DNA from: Saprospiraceae bacterium
GTDB lineage: Bacteria > Bacteroidota > Bacteroidia > Chitinophagales > Saprospiraceae
Assembly (NCBI GenBank): GCA_016787525.1
Contig: JAEUUP010000006.1
Span: 1-53,865, forward strand
Length of the DNA: 53,865 bases
Direction: 5' to 3'
Position numbers and translations under genes: made by a program. Each line of letters opens with the position of its first letter. The stretch's first letter is position 1. Under the pieces are notes generated by a model. It was given only the letters and a program-made list of their open reading frames with translations, made no database searches and was not told the origin of the DNA. Shown here in pieces: positions 25,892 through 36,000 of this stretch.

Positions 25892-28800
25892 ATGTCTTTT
25901 TCTATCCATACTTTTGAAAAATATGTGAACAAAACCATCCTTGAGCGAGGCGTAAAATACTATAAACGAGGCTTGGTTTACGATTTGACCGATCACAAAG
26001 ACGGTTATTGGACAGCGGGCGTAGAAGGCTCTTACGATGACTATGAAGTCGAAATAAAACTTGACGATGATATTGTAAAAGAGTGGAATTGTGATTGCCC
26101 TTACGATGGCGACGTGTGCAAACATGTTGTGGCAACTTTGTTTGAAATAAGAAAAAAAATGCCTAAACCCGCTTCAACGTTCTCAAATATTGTAGAAAAA
26201 GTAAAAACCATCGTTACTCCGCAATCTCAAACGACTGGAAGCCCAGCTGTTACAGTGTATAAATTGTTGACAGAACCTAAAGACTTGTTTGAAGAATACA
26301 AAAAACAAGGTGAATTAGAACAACGTTTGGTGAAGATAGGTGCAATGGCTTGGGAGAACTTATCACGCACGAAGTTTGCCGAAATCTATAATGCTGTATT
26401 TGGTATTATCAAAACAACGAGTGTTATGTCAAGCGCGGCTGTAAAAAGCCATTTGGATACCTTATCTAAGATTGGCTTTTTTAAAGAAGGCAGAGGCGAT
26501 ATATATCTTATAAATCGCACTTTTGCGGACTATTTGTGTGAGAATGAATGGCATACAGATTCTGATTTACGCTCATTGATTGTGCCAATTGGGTCTCGTA
26601 TGAACAGCTATTACAGCAGTCATTGGAACGAAAGTTTGAAAGACAGGCAGTTTAGAGATATGCGTTTTGCTTATTTCCAAGGCGATGCGAGGTCGTTTTC
26701 ACAACATTTTAATTATGTGCTTTCGAATGATAAACATATATTAGACTACTATTTGCCCGTTTCTTTCGATATAAAAAAACTGGAATTTATACCCCTCAGT
26801 ATCCGCATCTTTTTACTAACATTCAAATTGAATTTGACGCTAAAAGAAACTTTACCTGTTGACGGTTATTATTTTTATGCCATTGAAAACATAGAAAATT
26901 TTGCAGTCAATGACCGCTCGCCTTTGGTAAAAACTTTGATAAAATTAGCCATACTGAGGGGTGAATATGCTGCTATTGAAAAGCTCAAAGCCGTAGCTAA
27001 TGAGTCGGATAAAATGTTCATAAAAGCGGTTCTCAATTTACAACAGGCGCGCGACCAACCTGCAACACTCGATGCACTCGTCCAGTTTGAGACAGCTCAG
27101 AAACTGCTTCGCAAAGAAACGGGTAATAATAGTCTGCATTGGAACGACTTGGAAGCCGTCATTTACACCATTGCTTTGCTCAAGCCAGACGAACCTGCTT
27201 ATCTGAAAATAGCAGAAAAACAGAATAAAAATGCTCAAAAATATACGTCTTCATTTGCACCGAGCCATAAGGCACTCGAAGCCGTTATCTTATATTTGAA
27301 CAATGACAAGGAAGCCAGCGACGAAATTTTGAAGAATATTGTGCCAGGCAACGAAATCAATCGTTTCTTTTTTTACTTATCAGCTTATTGGGTTGATGCG
27401 GACTTTTTGTCGTTGGGTAGTGTTAAAATCTTAATGCAAACATTCGACAAATCAGGTTATAAATGGTTGGCTTATGAGTTAGCGACTTTGCTACAACGTA
27501 TTGAAAGTCAAACAGGTCAGTGGCAAAAAGAGCGTGAAAAATACCCCCTCAGTATCGAAGCCTTAGTGGACGCTGTTCCTAAAATAAGCGTTTGGGAAAA
27601 TGCCTTGAGAAGCTTAATCAGTTTATCGCCCAATGCTTCTCCACTGGCAAAAGTGGAGGAAGAAAAATCAGCACGTTTGATTTGGCTCGTTGATTTTGAG
27701 AAAATGGAATTTACGGCCAAAGAGCAAATTATTTCAAAAAAAGGCGGTTGGTCGTCGGGTCGTGTGGCGAATTGGGCAAAACTGAAAAACGGCGAAGTAC
27801 AATGCCTTTCGGAGCAAGATAAGCGATTTGTGCAGCACATCAAATACGACAATTGGCATGGTTACAAATTAGACTCTGAAAAAGCAGTGGCAGAGTTGGT
27901 TGGTCATCCGCATTTGTATTTGGCAAAATCGCCCGATGTAGCGGTTGATTTTTCGGAAGTCAAACCTATTTTAATGGCAAAAGAGACGAAAGAAGGTTTT
28001 GAAGTTTCTTTTTCGCCTAAAATTGATCCTAATAAAGCTGTTCAAATTGCTAAAGAAACACCAACTCGTTACAATTTGCTAAAGGTCAGTCCCGATATTG
28101 CCAAAATAGCTAAAGCATTGAATGGCAATACTTTAAAAGTGCCACATGAGGGGAAAGCGCAGTTGCAACAAGCCCTTGGGAGTATTGTTAGTTTTGTACC
28201 GATTCAATCTGCCTTAGATACTGAGGGGACGGAAAATATTCGAGAAGTGACCCCTGACCCACGCCCTTGTGTACATTTGTTGCCTGTGGGAGATGGCATT
28301 CATGTTGAGTTTTTAGTGCGCCCATTTCCTGAAACGCCACCATATTTTAAGCCTGGAAAAGGCGAATCAACAGTGATTGCAGACATCAGAAGCGAGCAAG
28401 TGAAAACCAAACGCGACCTCAAATTGGAGAAGCAAAACCATAAAAAATTGCTTGAAAACCTCGAAATTTTGCAAAATATCACACCTTCCAAAGGTACTTA
28501 TGAATTGTTAGATGCGGGTGAGTGCCTTGAGCTTTTGCTACAAATCCAACCTTTTGTCGAGGACAAAAGTGTGATTTTAGAATGGCCTAAAGGCGAAAAA
28601 TACCGTTTGACAGGTGAAGTGGGTTTTGACCAATTCCGTATGGACATTGGCTCAAAACAAGACTGGTTTTCGGTTGATGGCGAACTGCGTGTCAATGAAA
28701 ACACCGTTTTTGATATGAAAAAACTGCTTGAATGGATTGAAAAACAGCGAAATGGCTATATTGAAGTCACGCCAGGGCAGTTTTTGAAGCTTAAAAAGGA

Positions 28801-30394
28801 CTTTTTACAAAAACTCAAAGAAATCAGTGGCGTTCTGATGCCGCAGCGCGATGGCACTTTCCAAATGCACCCTTTGGCTTTGCCTGTGATGGAAGGTTTT
28901 ACGGAGGCTTTGGTCAACTCTGATTTGCATGAACGTTATTTTGAAAGTTTAGACCGTTTGAAAAAGGCATTTAATACCCAATTTGAAGTGCCAGCTAATT
29001 TTAAAGCCACTTTGCGCGAGTATCAACAAGAGGGTTTTGAGTGGTTGAGCCGTTGTGCGATGTGGGGCGTTGGGGCTTGTTTGGCAGACGATATGGGTTT
29101 GGGTAAAACGGTGCAGGCATTGGCTTTGGTGCAGAGCCGTGCTACTGAGGGGGCAACTTTGGTGGTTGCACCAGCATCGGTTTGTCGCAATTGGAATGTC
29201 GAAATTCAGAAATTTACACCTGATTTGACCCCAATTTTGTTTGGAGAAGGGGATAGAGCGACCATGATAGAGCAAGCAGGGGCGAACGATGTGCTGATTG
29301 TAACCTACGACCTAATGGCTCGTGAAGGCGATATTTTTACACAAAAACACTTCAAAACCATCATTTTAGACGAGGCACAAGCCATCAAAAACCGAGCGAC
29401 GAAACGCTCAGAGGTAGCAATGCAATTGCAAGGCGATTTTAAAATCATCATGTCGGGAACGCCCTTGGAGAATCATTTGGGCGAATTGTGGAATTTGTTC
29501 CAATTTGCTAACCCTGGACTTTTGGGTTCGATTGAGTTTTTTAATGAGCGATTTGCTGCTCCGATTGAAAGATACGGCGACGAATTGCGCCGCGACCAAC
29601 TCAAAAATTTGGTACAACCGTTCATTTTGCGCCGCCGCAAAGATGAAGTTTTGACTGAACTGCCAGCCAAAACGGAGATTGTTTTGACTGTCGAATTGCC
29701 TGAAAAAGAACGTGCATTCTATGAAGCTTTGCGCCGTTCAGTTGTCGAGATGTTGGAGCAAAAAATGACTGAGGGGGGCAATGAAGGACAAAAACAACTG
29801 CAAATTTTAGCAGAACTGATGCGTTTGCGTCGTGCAGCCTGTCACCCCAATTTGGTGGATGAAAAATCGGGTTTTGAAGAAAGTGCCAAGCAACGTATGT
29901 TTTCTGATATTGTTGACGAATTACTTGAAAATGGACACAAAGCCTTGGTTTTCAGTCAGTTCGTTGGACATTTGTCTATTTTAGAAAAAGTGTTGCAGAA
30001 AAAAGAAGTGCCTTATCAATACCTTGATGGACAAACACCTTTGGCAAAACGGCAACAACGCATCGAAGCTTTTCAACGTGGTGAAGGGCAATTTTTTCTC
30101 ATCAGTTTGAAAGCGGGTGGTGTCGGTTTGAATTTGACAGAAGCCGATTACGTATTGCACATGGATCCTTGGTGGAATCCTGCCGTCGAAGACCAAGCGA
30201 CTGACCGTGCGCACCGCATTGGACAAGAAAAACCTGTGACCGTTTATCGCCTCGTTACTGAGGGGACCATTGAGGAGAAAATATTGAAACTGCACGAACA
30301 AAAACGCGACCTCGCCGACTCGTTGCTATCGGGTGCAGATGCAGGTGTGCGTTTGACAGCGGATGAAATGATGGATTTGATTAAGAGGAAATGA
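25892..30394 (+). CDS. SNF2-family helicase with N-terminal SWIM zinc finger
   Basis: The 1500-residue ATP-dependent DNA translocase begins with a SWIM zinc finger (C67, C69, C76, H78 in CDCPYDGDVCKH). A long family-specific middle of about 900 residues follows. The SNF2 motor starts near 1035: Walker A LADDMGLGKTVQA (about 1062-1074), DEAQ (about 1159), SGTPLENHLGELWNLF, and the C-terminal lobe with LDGQTPLAKRQQR and AGGVGLNL...DRAHRIGQ (to about 1440). Bacterial proteins of this type are thought to remodel nucleoprotein or stalled polymerases; the exact role is unknown. No methyltransferase or nuclease neighbour suggests a defence cassette. Six exact decamers (26792, 26952, 27545, 28219, 29143, 30256) and a near-copy (29767) lie in it. 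Confidence 0.94.
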   Translation: MSFSIHTFEKYVNKTILERGVKYYKRGLVYDLTDHKDGYWTAGVEGSYDDYEVEIKLDDDIVKEWNCDCPYDGDVCKHVVATLFEIRKKMPKPASTFSNIVEKVKTIVTPQSQTTGSPAVTVYKLLTEPKDLFEEYKKQGELEQRLVKIGAMAWENLSRTKFAEIYNAVFGIIKTTSVMSSAAVKSHLDTLSKIGFFKEGRGDIYLINRTFADYLCENEWHTDSDLRSLIVPIGSRMNSYYSSHWNESLKDRQFRDMRFAYFQGDARSFSQHFNYVLSNDKHILDYYLPVSFDIKKLEFIPLSIRIFLLTFKLNLTLKETLPVDGYYFYAIENIENFAVNDRSPLVKTLIKLAILRGEYAAIEKLKAVANESDKMFIKAVLNLQQARDQPATLDALVQFETAQKLLRKETGNNSLHWNDLEAVIYTIALLKPDEPAYLKIAEKQNKNAQKYTSSFAPSHKALEAVILYLNNDKEASDEILKNIVPGNEINRFFFYLSAYWVDADFLSLGSVKILMQTFDKSGYKWLAYELATLLQRIESQTGQWQKEREKYPLSIEALVDAVPKISVWENALRSLISLSPNASPLAKVEEEKSARLIWLVDFEKMEFTAKEQIISKKGGWSSGRVANWAKLKNGEVQCLSEQDKRFVQHIKYDNWHGYKLDSEKAVAELVGHPHLYLAKSPDVAVDFSEVKPILMAKETKEGFEVSFSPKIDPNKAVQIAKETPTRYNLLKVSPDIAKIAKALNGNTLKVPHEGKAQLQQALGSIVSFVPIQSALDTEGTENIREVTPDPRPCVHLLPVGDGIHVEFLVRPFPETPPYFKPGKGESTVIADIRSEQVKTKRDLKLEKQNHKKLLENLEILQNITPSKGTYELLDAGECLELLLQIQPFVEDKSVILEWPKGEKYRLTGEVGFDQFRMDIGSKQDWFSVDGELRVNENTVFDMKKLLEWIEKQRNGYIEVTPGQFLKLKKDFLQKLKEISGVLMPQRDGTFQMHPLALPVMEGFTEALVNSDLHERYFESLDRLKKAFNTQFEVPANFKATLREYQQEGFEWLSRCAMWGVGACLADDMGLGKTVQALALVQSRATEGATLVVAPASVCRNWNVEIQKFTPDLTPILFGEGDRATMIEQAGANDVLIVTYDLMAREGDIFTQKHFKTIILDEAQAIKNRATKRSEVAMQLQGDFKIIMSGTPLENHLGELWNLFQFANPGLLGSIEFFNERFAAPIERYGDELRRDQLKNLVQPFILRRRKDEVLTELPAKTEIVLTVELPEKERAFYEALRRSVVEMLEQKMTEGGNEGQKQLQILAELMRLRRAACHPNLVDEKSGFEESAKQRMFSDIVDELLENGHKALVFSQFVGHLSILEKVLQKKEVPYQYLDGQTPLAKRQQRIEAFQRGEGQFFLISLKAGGVGLNLTEADYVLHMDPWWNPAVEDQATDRAHRIGQEKPVTVYRLVTEGTIEEKILKLHEQKRDLADSLLSGADAGVRLTADEMMDLIKRK

Positions 30395-30512
30395 TGATAA
30401 TGGAAAGGTAAATATATAGTCACAGCGTACATACAGGTTTTTTAATAAATTGATAACCAATGGTTTGATTTTTTATGCTACGTTGTTCTTTATTCTATTT
30501 AAAACTTTAGAA

Positions 30513-31481
30513 ATGCTTATTCGTCCGCGTATTTTGCGACAAAGTGAGGCAGTACGTCGCCTTGTTCAAGAAACATCATTGTCGCTTGATGATTTTATTG
30601 TGCCGTTGTTTATTGATGAAGGTGAAAATTACCGCGAAGAAATTGCTTCGATGCCTGATTACTATCGCCTTTCGCTTGATTTGACGGTTAAAGAAGTGAA
30701 AGAACTGTGGGCAATGGGATTGCGAACGGTCTTACTGTTTGTGAAAGTGTCTGACCATTTGAAAGACAATTTGGGTAAAGAAGCCCTCAATACTGAGGGG
30801 TTGATGCAACGCACCATTCGAGCAATCAAAGAGGCTGTGCCAGATATGTGTGTGATGACGGATGTTGCTCTCGACCCCTATTCGAGTTATGGACACGACG
30901 GCATTGTCGAAAATTTTGAGATTGTCAACGATAAATCCGTTGAGGTTTTGGCACAAATGGCTGTTTCTCATGCGCTGGCTGGAGCTGATTTTGTTGCGCC
31001 GAGCGATATGATGGATGGGCGAATTGGGGCAATTCGCCGTGCTTTAGAAGCTGAAAACTTGCATAACACAGGTATTTTGGCGTATTCTGCCAAATATGCA
31101 TCGTGTTTTTATGGCCCATTCCGTGATGCTCTGGATTCTGCGCCTGGATTTGGTGATAAAAAAACCTATCAAATGAATCCCGCCAATCGGCTTGAAGCTT
31201 TGCGCGAGGTGCAACTCGATATTACTGAGGGGGCCGATATTGTGATGGTCAAACCCGCTTTGTCGTATTTGGATGTGATTCGAGAAGTGAAAAATGCTGT
31301 GCATATCCCTGTGGCAGCCTATCAAGTGTCGGGTGAATATGCCATGGTGAAAGCAGCTGCAAAAATGGGTTGGCTCGACGAAGACCGTGCAAAAATGGAA
31401 ATTCTGACTTCGATAAAAAGGGCAGGGGCGGATGTGATTGCTACCTATTTTGCGAAAGATGCGGTTCGGTTGTTGGGTTAG
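30513..31481 (+). CDS. hemB: Delta-aminolevulinic acid dehydratase (porphobilinogen synthase)
   Basis: I start at the ATG at 30513 (322 residues), where MLIRPRILRQSEAVRRLV matches the family start; the longer frame adds a hydrophobic tail of no known function. The enzyme joins two 5-aminolevulinates in tetrapyrrole synthesis. The two Schiff-base lysines are K194 (YSAKYASCF) and K247 (MVKPALS). At the site that binds catalytic zinc through three cysteines in animals, this protein has A119, D121 and D129 (DVALDPYSSYGHDG), so it belongs to the zinc-independent, magnesium-type group. Decamers at 30791 (NTEGL) and 31223 (ITEGA). A palindromic repeat follows 22 nt after the stop. Confidence 0.95.
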   Translation: MLIRPRILRQSEAVRRLVQETSLSLDDFIVPLFIDEGENYREEIASMPDYYRLSLDLTVKEVKELWAMGLRTVLLFVKVSDHLKDNLGKEALNTEGLMQRTIRAIKEAVPDMCVMTDVALDPYSSYGHDGIVENFEIVNDKSVEVLAQMAVSHALAGADFVAPSDMMDGRIGAIRRALEAENLHNTGILAYSAKYASCFYGPFRDALDSAPGFGDKKTYQMNPANRLEALREVQLDITEGADIVMVKPALSYLDVIREVKNAVHIPVAAYQVSGEYAMVKAAAKMGWLDEDRAKMEILTSIKRAGADVIATYFAKDAVRLLG

Positions 31482-31503
31482 ACATAGATTTTGCATTCTA
31501 TTG

Positions 31504-31720
31504 AGTAGTCAAAAATAAGTTTTAGTGCATTTCAAACGCCGCCTTTGGCGGCGAAAGGACTTTGAGGAGCGAGCGATTTTTTGATTGAAATTTTGGCTTT
31601 GCCAAAATTTCAATCAAAAAATCGCTCGCTCCAATAGAAAAACTTTCAAAGTACGTCTTTTGCGCGTAGCGCAAAACAGTGAGTATCAAGCACGCGAAAA
31701 CTTATTTCTAATTACTTAAT
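31504..31720 (-). repeat. Palindromic MITE/BIME-like element, copy A
   Basis: About 217 bp, nearly identical in reverse complement to 40170-40387. It has terminal inverted repeats of about 20 bp (ending ATAAGTTTT), a central perfect 32-bp inverted repeat (31566-31597 and 31601-31632) with a 3-nt loop, and flanking hairpins (CGCCGCC-TTT-GGCGGCG and TTGCGC-GTA-GCGCAA). It is non-coding, between hemB and the phospholipase D-like gene, and fills most of the 274-nt gap. Confidence 0.9.
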
Positions 31721-31755
31721 AGCCTCATCCTTCATTTAGAAACTTAAAGTACAGT

Positions 31756-33069
31756 TTGAAAACTATTCTAATTTCGTTGCTTTTAGGTTTATTTTTCACA
31801 CTAAAAGCTGACCCAATTTGTATTTTAGATAAAGAAAAAGATGCTTTGCAGTGCCGTATTGATATGATAATGCGAGCGCAAAATGAACTTTTGATTTCAA
31901 CTTATATCATCCGTCAAGATGAAATGGGCTTGGGTTTGCTGCAATTGATGATTGAAAAAGCGGCTCAAGGCGTTAAGATACGCTTGATTTTAGATGCTTT
32001 GGGCAATGATTTACCACGGTCTTTGATTGAGTATTTGAGCGAAAAACAGATTGAGGTTCGCTTGTACAATAATGCTCGTTTTTTAGAATTTCATTCTATT
32101 ATTGACCGAATGCACGAAAAAGTGCTGATTTCGGACAGTAAGCATGTTATTGTAGGCGGTCGAAATATGTCAAAAGACTATTTTAAAGTGGATAGTATAG
32201 GAAATTTTGTTGACCGCGAAATTTATACACAAAGCCCCAAAGTGGCGAATGACCTACGCCAACATTTCTATACCATTTGGAATCATATCAAATTGACCCA
32301 AAAATCGAACTCACGCCCACTGACTGAGACTCAACGCACCTATTGGGCAACTCGTTTGGCATTAGCTTGGCAAACCCTTGTAGCCAAAACAGTCATTTCA
32401 AAAATTAGTGCGATTGATTGGACGGAAAGGGCAACAGATGCGGATATTCAGGCAACTTATGACAAATTTGTCCGCAAAAGGTTTGGTAAATATGTGCCTT
32501 TTGACCGCAAAGACCGCAGTTGTACACGCCAATTGATTGCTTTGATAGACTCGGCTCAACACTCCATAGATATTGAAAATCCGTATTTTCATCCAACATT
32601 TATTTGGCGTAGAGCTTTGATAAATGCCATAAAACGTGGCGTAAAAGTGCGATTACTGACTAATTCAGCTTGCACGAACGATGTTTTATCTATGCAATCG
32701 GTGTATAGACTATCGAGGCAAAAGTATATGAAAATGGGTATTCAGATTTGGGAATACGAAGGTCATGCTTGTTATCATACAAAGTCATTTATCATTGATT
32801 CTGCTTTGACAGTTGTTGGTAGTTACAATATTCATATTGTGTCTCAAAAAAACAATACGGAGGTCAGTTTGTGGGTGAAAAACGAAAAAATTGCTCTTGA
32901 AACGCTCAAAATCATGGAAAATAGCATGAAAGAAGCAAAGTTTTTAGTAGTAACAAAAGCTAATTTATCCAATTGGCGCATTGATTCATCTGTCAAATGT
33001 CTTAAAAAAGAGAAAAAGTTGCTTTTTTACACACATACCATTGCTCATTTTTTGCGGTTGGTCATGTAG
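31756..33069 (+). CDS. Phospholipase D-like protein (cardiolipin synthase-like), exported
   Basis: The 437-residue protein has two HKD motifs: HEKVLISD (120-127) and HTKSFIID (about 341-348), each followed by VGGRNMS or VGSYNIH, as in bacterial cardiolipin synthases and related phosphatidyltransferases. I accept the TTG start because it gives a signal peptide (KTILISLLLGLFFTLKA); the next Met is within the catalytic fold. It probably acts on phospholipids outside the cytoplasm; nuclease activity is an alternative for PLD proteins. The gene and its flanks (31,233-34,136) carry no exact decamer, the longest such block here, which may mark a later arrival. It converges on the cytochrome-type gene with 23 nt between stops. 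Confidence 0.85.
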   Translation: MKTILISLLLGLFFTLKADPICILDKEKDALQCRIDMIMRAQNELLISTYIIRQDEMGLGLLQLMIEKAAQGVKIRLILDALGNDLPRSLIEYLSEKQIEVRLYNNARFLEFHSIIDRMHEKVLISDSKHVIVGGRNMSKDYFKVDSIGNFVDREIYTQSPKVANDLRQHFYTIWNHIKLTQKSNSRPLTETQRTYWATRLALAWQTLVAKTVISKISAIDWTERATDADIQATYDKFVRKRFGKYVPFDRKDRSCTRQLIALIDSAQHSIDIENPYFHPTFIWRRALINAIKRGVKVRLLTNSACTNDVLSMQSVYRLSRQKYMKMGIQIWEYEGHACYHTKSFIIDSALTVVGSYNIHIVSQKNNTEVSLWVKNEKIALETLKIMENSMKEAKFLVVTKANLSNWRIDSSVKCLKKEKKLLFYTHTIAHFLRLVM

Positions 33070-33092
33070 AAAAAAGCAACTCTGAAACAAAT

Positions 33093-36000
33093 TTACCGCT
33101 TCAAACTCACCAAATACTCCACGATGTCTCGAAGTTCTCTTTTTGACAATGTCTCACCCATCGGAGGCATACTTGATGGCAGATTTTCTCTTTTGGCAAT
33201 GCGCGCCAGAGGCACAACCAACGGCTCGGCATCAGACGTTTTGAGGGTCAGAGCGTCTTCATTTTCTTTCATCAATACACCCACCACATCTTGTCCATCT
33301 TTCAACTTGAGTGAAATACTACCATAACCTGGAGCAATACGTGCGCTTGGGTCAACGAGTGCTTGAAGGAGCTGTTCTCGACTCAAGGTGGCAGCAATTT
33401 TTGACAAATTGGGCCCGACATTACCACCATCTTTGCCGACAGTGTGGCAGCGTGTACATTGTGCGCTCGAATTGTAGTTAAAAATATTGCGCCCTTCTGC
33501 CCAATTGCCACCATAAAGGGCATCGGTAAAATTACCTAATATTGAGTTTGTAGCTTGAATTGAAGCCAGTTGTGATTTTAACGCTACGGATTGCGTAGCT
33601 TCGACAGCTTCTTGGAGTTCCAACATAAGATTGGGCGGCAAAGTTTTTTCTTTCATCTGAGCGACTAAATCAGTCAATATGGTAGTGGTTTTTTCTTTGT
33701 CCAATTTGCTCATCACAACCAAAAGTTGTTGTTGCTCTTTGATACTGTTTTTACTAAAAATAGCTTGAACAATGGCGGGTAAACTCTCTTTTGTCACATT
33801 GTCATTGTTCAACAGACTCAAGGCTTTTGTGCGCACTACTTCTTCCTTATCTACCATGCCATTTTTGATGAGAGTTGGCATTTTTTCGTATTTCAAACTG
33901 TTCAAACTCGTCAAAATCGCCGCTTTGGCTTTACCACTTTTTGATTCGTCGTATATTTTTTCTAATTGGCTGTTGGCTTCAGATAAATTCAAATTAGCTA
34001 ACATACCCGCCACAGCTATTAGAACGTCATCGTTGGATTCGCTCAGATATGAACTCACCAAAGGCTTAACTTTAGCCTTTACTATTGAGGGGTCTCTTTC
34101 GATTTTTCCTCTAAAACGACCGTCAACTCTGTCCAATACTGAGGGGGTAGCCCAAACACCTAATGTGGCCAAAGCTTCTGCTTTGAGCGTATTTTTGATG
34201 TCTGTTCGTTGTGAAAAAGTAATCAAGGTTTGCAATTCTTTGTCGCCACCGACACGCAAACAAGCATTGATGGCACGACGCAATAAAGGCTCGGATGTCC
34301 ATTTTTTCACATTTAAAGCCTCGGCTAAAGCTGGCAAAGCGGCAGGAATAGACAAATCATCATTGATGGCTCTGGCGGCTTCTGTTACGATATATTCATC
34401 AGAATCGTTTAAGAACAGAGCAATATTTTCATTACTCAATCGCCGTAAGACTAAAACTGCTGCCGTTCTCAACGCCTTACTTGAACTTTTTGATAAAGCA
34501 ACAACGGGTTCTACTAGACCAATCCGCGACAAAGCTAAAACAGCGGCATGACGGATGTAAAGGTCTTCATCATTATTGGTTTTCAATAAGTTAATGAGCG
34601 GTTGTACTGAGGGGGTATATTTGATAAGTCCCAAAGCTTCTGCCGCATAAAAGCGGACACGAGGGTTGCCATGTGTCAAAAAAGGCAAAATTTCACTTCC
34701 CGCATTTTGAACATCAGCATCGCCCAGCATTTTTATGGCTTGAACCGTTATTTCAGGGTCTTTATGCTTGAGCAAAGGTAAAAGTGAAGCAGCATAATTT
34801 TTGTCTTTGCGCATCAATTGACCGATTCCCCAAACACCGTGTACACGAGCCAATTGATTATCCGTTTGATAAATGGCCTTATTCAAAAACTCAAACCCAT
34901 TTTTGCCTCTATTAACCAATTCAAACTGTGCTTTTTGGCGCACACGCATATCGGCATAAAACAATAATTCATACAATTTTTCAGGCGTTTGTTTGCTGTA
35001 ATCCAATTGAATCAATCGTTTGGTTTCAAGTCTTTTTTCAGCCCAATCGTTTTTATCTTTTGTCACATCGAACTTCCAAACACGACCATAATTCTTTGTA
35101 TCCCATCCATTTATCCAATCCGCAGCGTACAATGCACCATCTGGTCCGAATTTGATACCCGTAGGCAAAATACCACTGACAACATCTTTTTCACCATCCA
35201 ACTCAAAGGATGCACCTTTGGGTTTCAAACCAAACGACCAAATATGTGAACCTGTAGGCGCACCAACAAATTCTACTAAAAAGAATTTATTTTTCCACTC
35301 CGAACCTAGAGCCGTTCCTGGATTGTAAATCATGCCTGTTGGACCATTGTGGTAATTCATAATCGGTGGAATGATGTATGCCGCTTGACCATCCCAATGC
35401 GGTACAGACAGGTTTTCATCCATCCAGACATTGTAGCGATTGTTTTTGGGGTCGGTGTATTTGCCATATTGCCAATTGGAACGCCAACCTGCATCCGAGC
35501 CTTCGACGATATGCACCAAACGCTCGCGTTCGCCTGCATGGTCGCCATCGTTATCCGATGAAATCAAATTGCCATATTCGTCGAAAGCGAACTCGTGAGT
35601 GTTGCGCAAACCTGTTGCAAAAATCTCAAAATCACTGCCATCTGGATTGGCTCTGGCGATGAAACCAGAGTTAGGATTTTCTACTTTTCGACCATCAACC
35701 GTTGTAATACTTGCGCCAATGTCGCCAATATTCCAATAGATGCGCCCATCTGGCCCCTCAGTAACGCCCGACATACCATGACCACCGAAGCCAATATGTA
35801 CTTGATAGCCTGTGCTGATGGATGTTTTTTTATCCCAAATACCATCCTTGTTTTTATCTTCTAAACGCCACAAATCGGGGGCAATCGCTATAAAAGCATC
35901 TTTGGCACGCACCAAAAGTCCACCAGCTACGTCGGTCACTTCTGTATAAAAATCTTCCAAAATGCGCATCGAAACATCCGCAATGCCATCTTTATTGGTG

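Noticed and set aside
25892-30394. SNF2 helicase as part of a DISARM-like defence system
   Set aside because: No methyltransferase, DUF1998 or PLD-helicase partner is adjacent; the PLD-like protein downstream is exported and lies beyond hemB.
33772-34551. Plus-strand frame of 259 codons
   Set aside because: Antisense to the HEAT-repeat region of the propeller/cytochrome gene; composition is that of a shadow frame.
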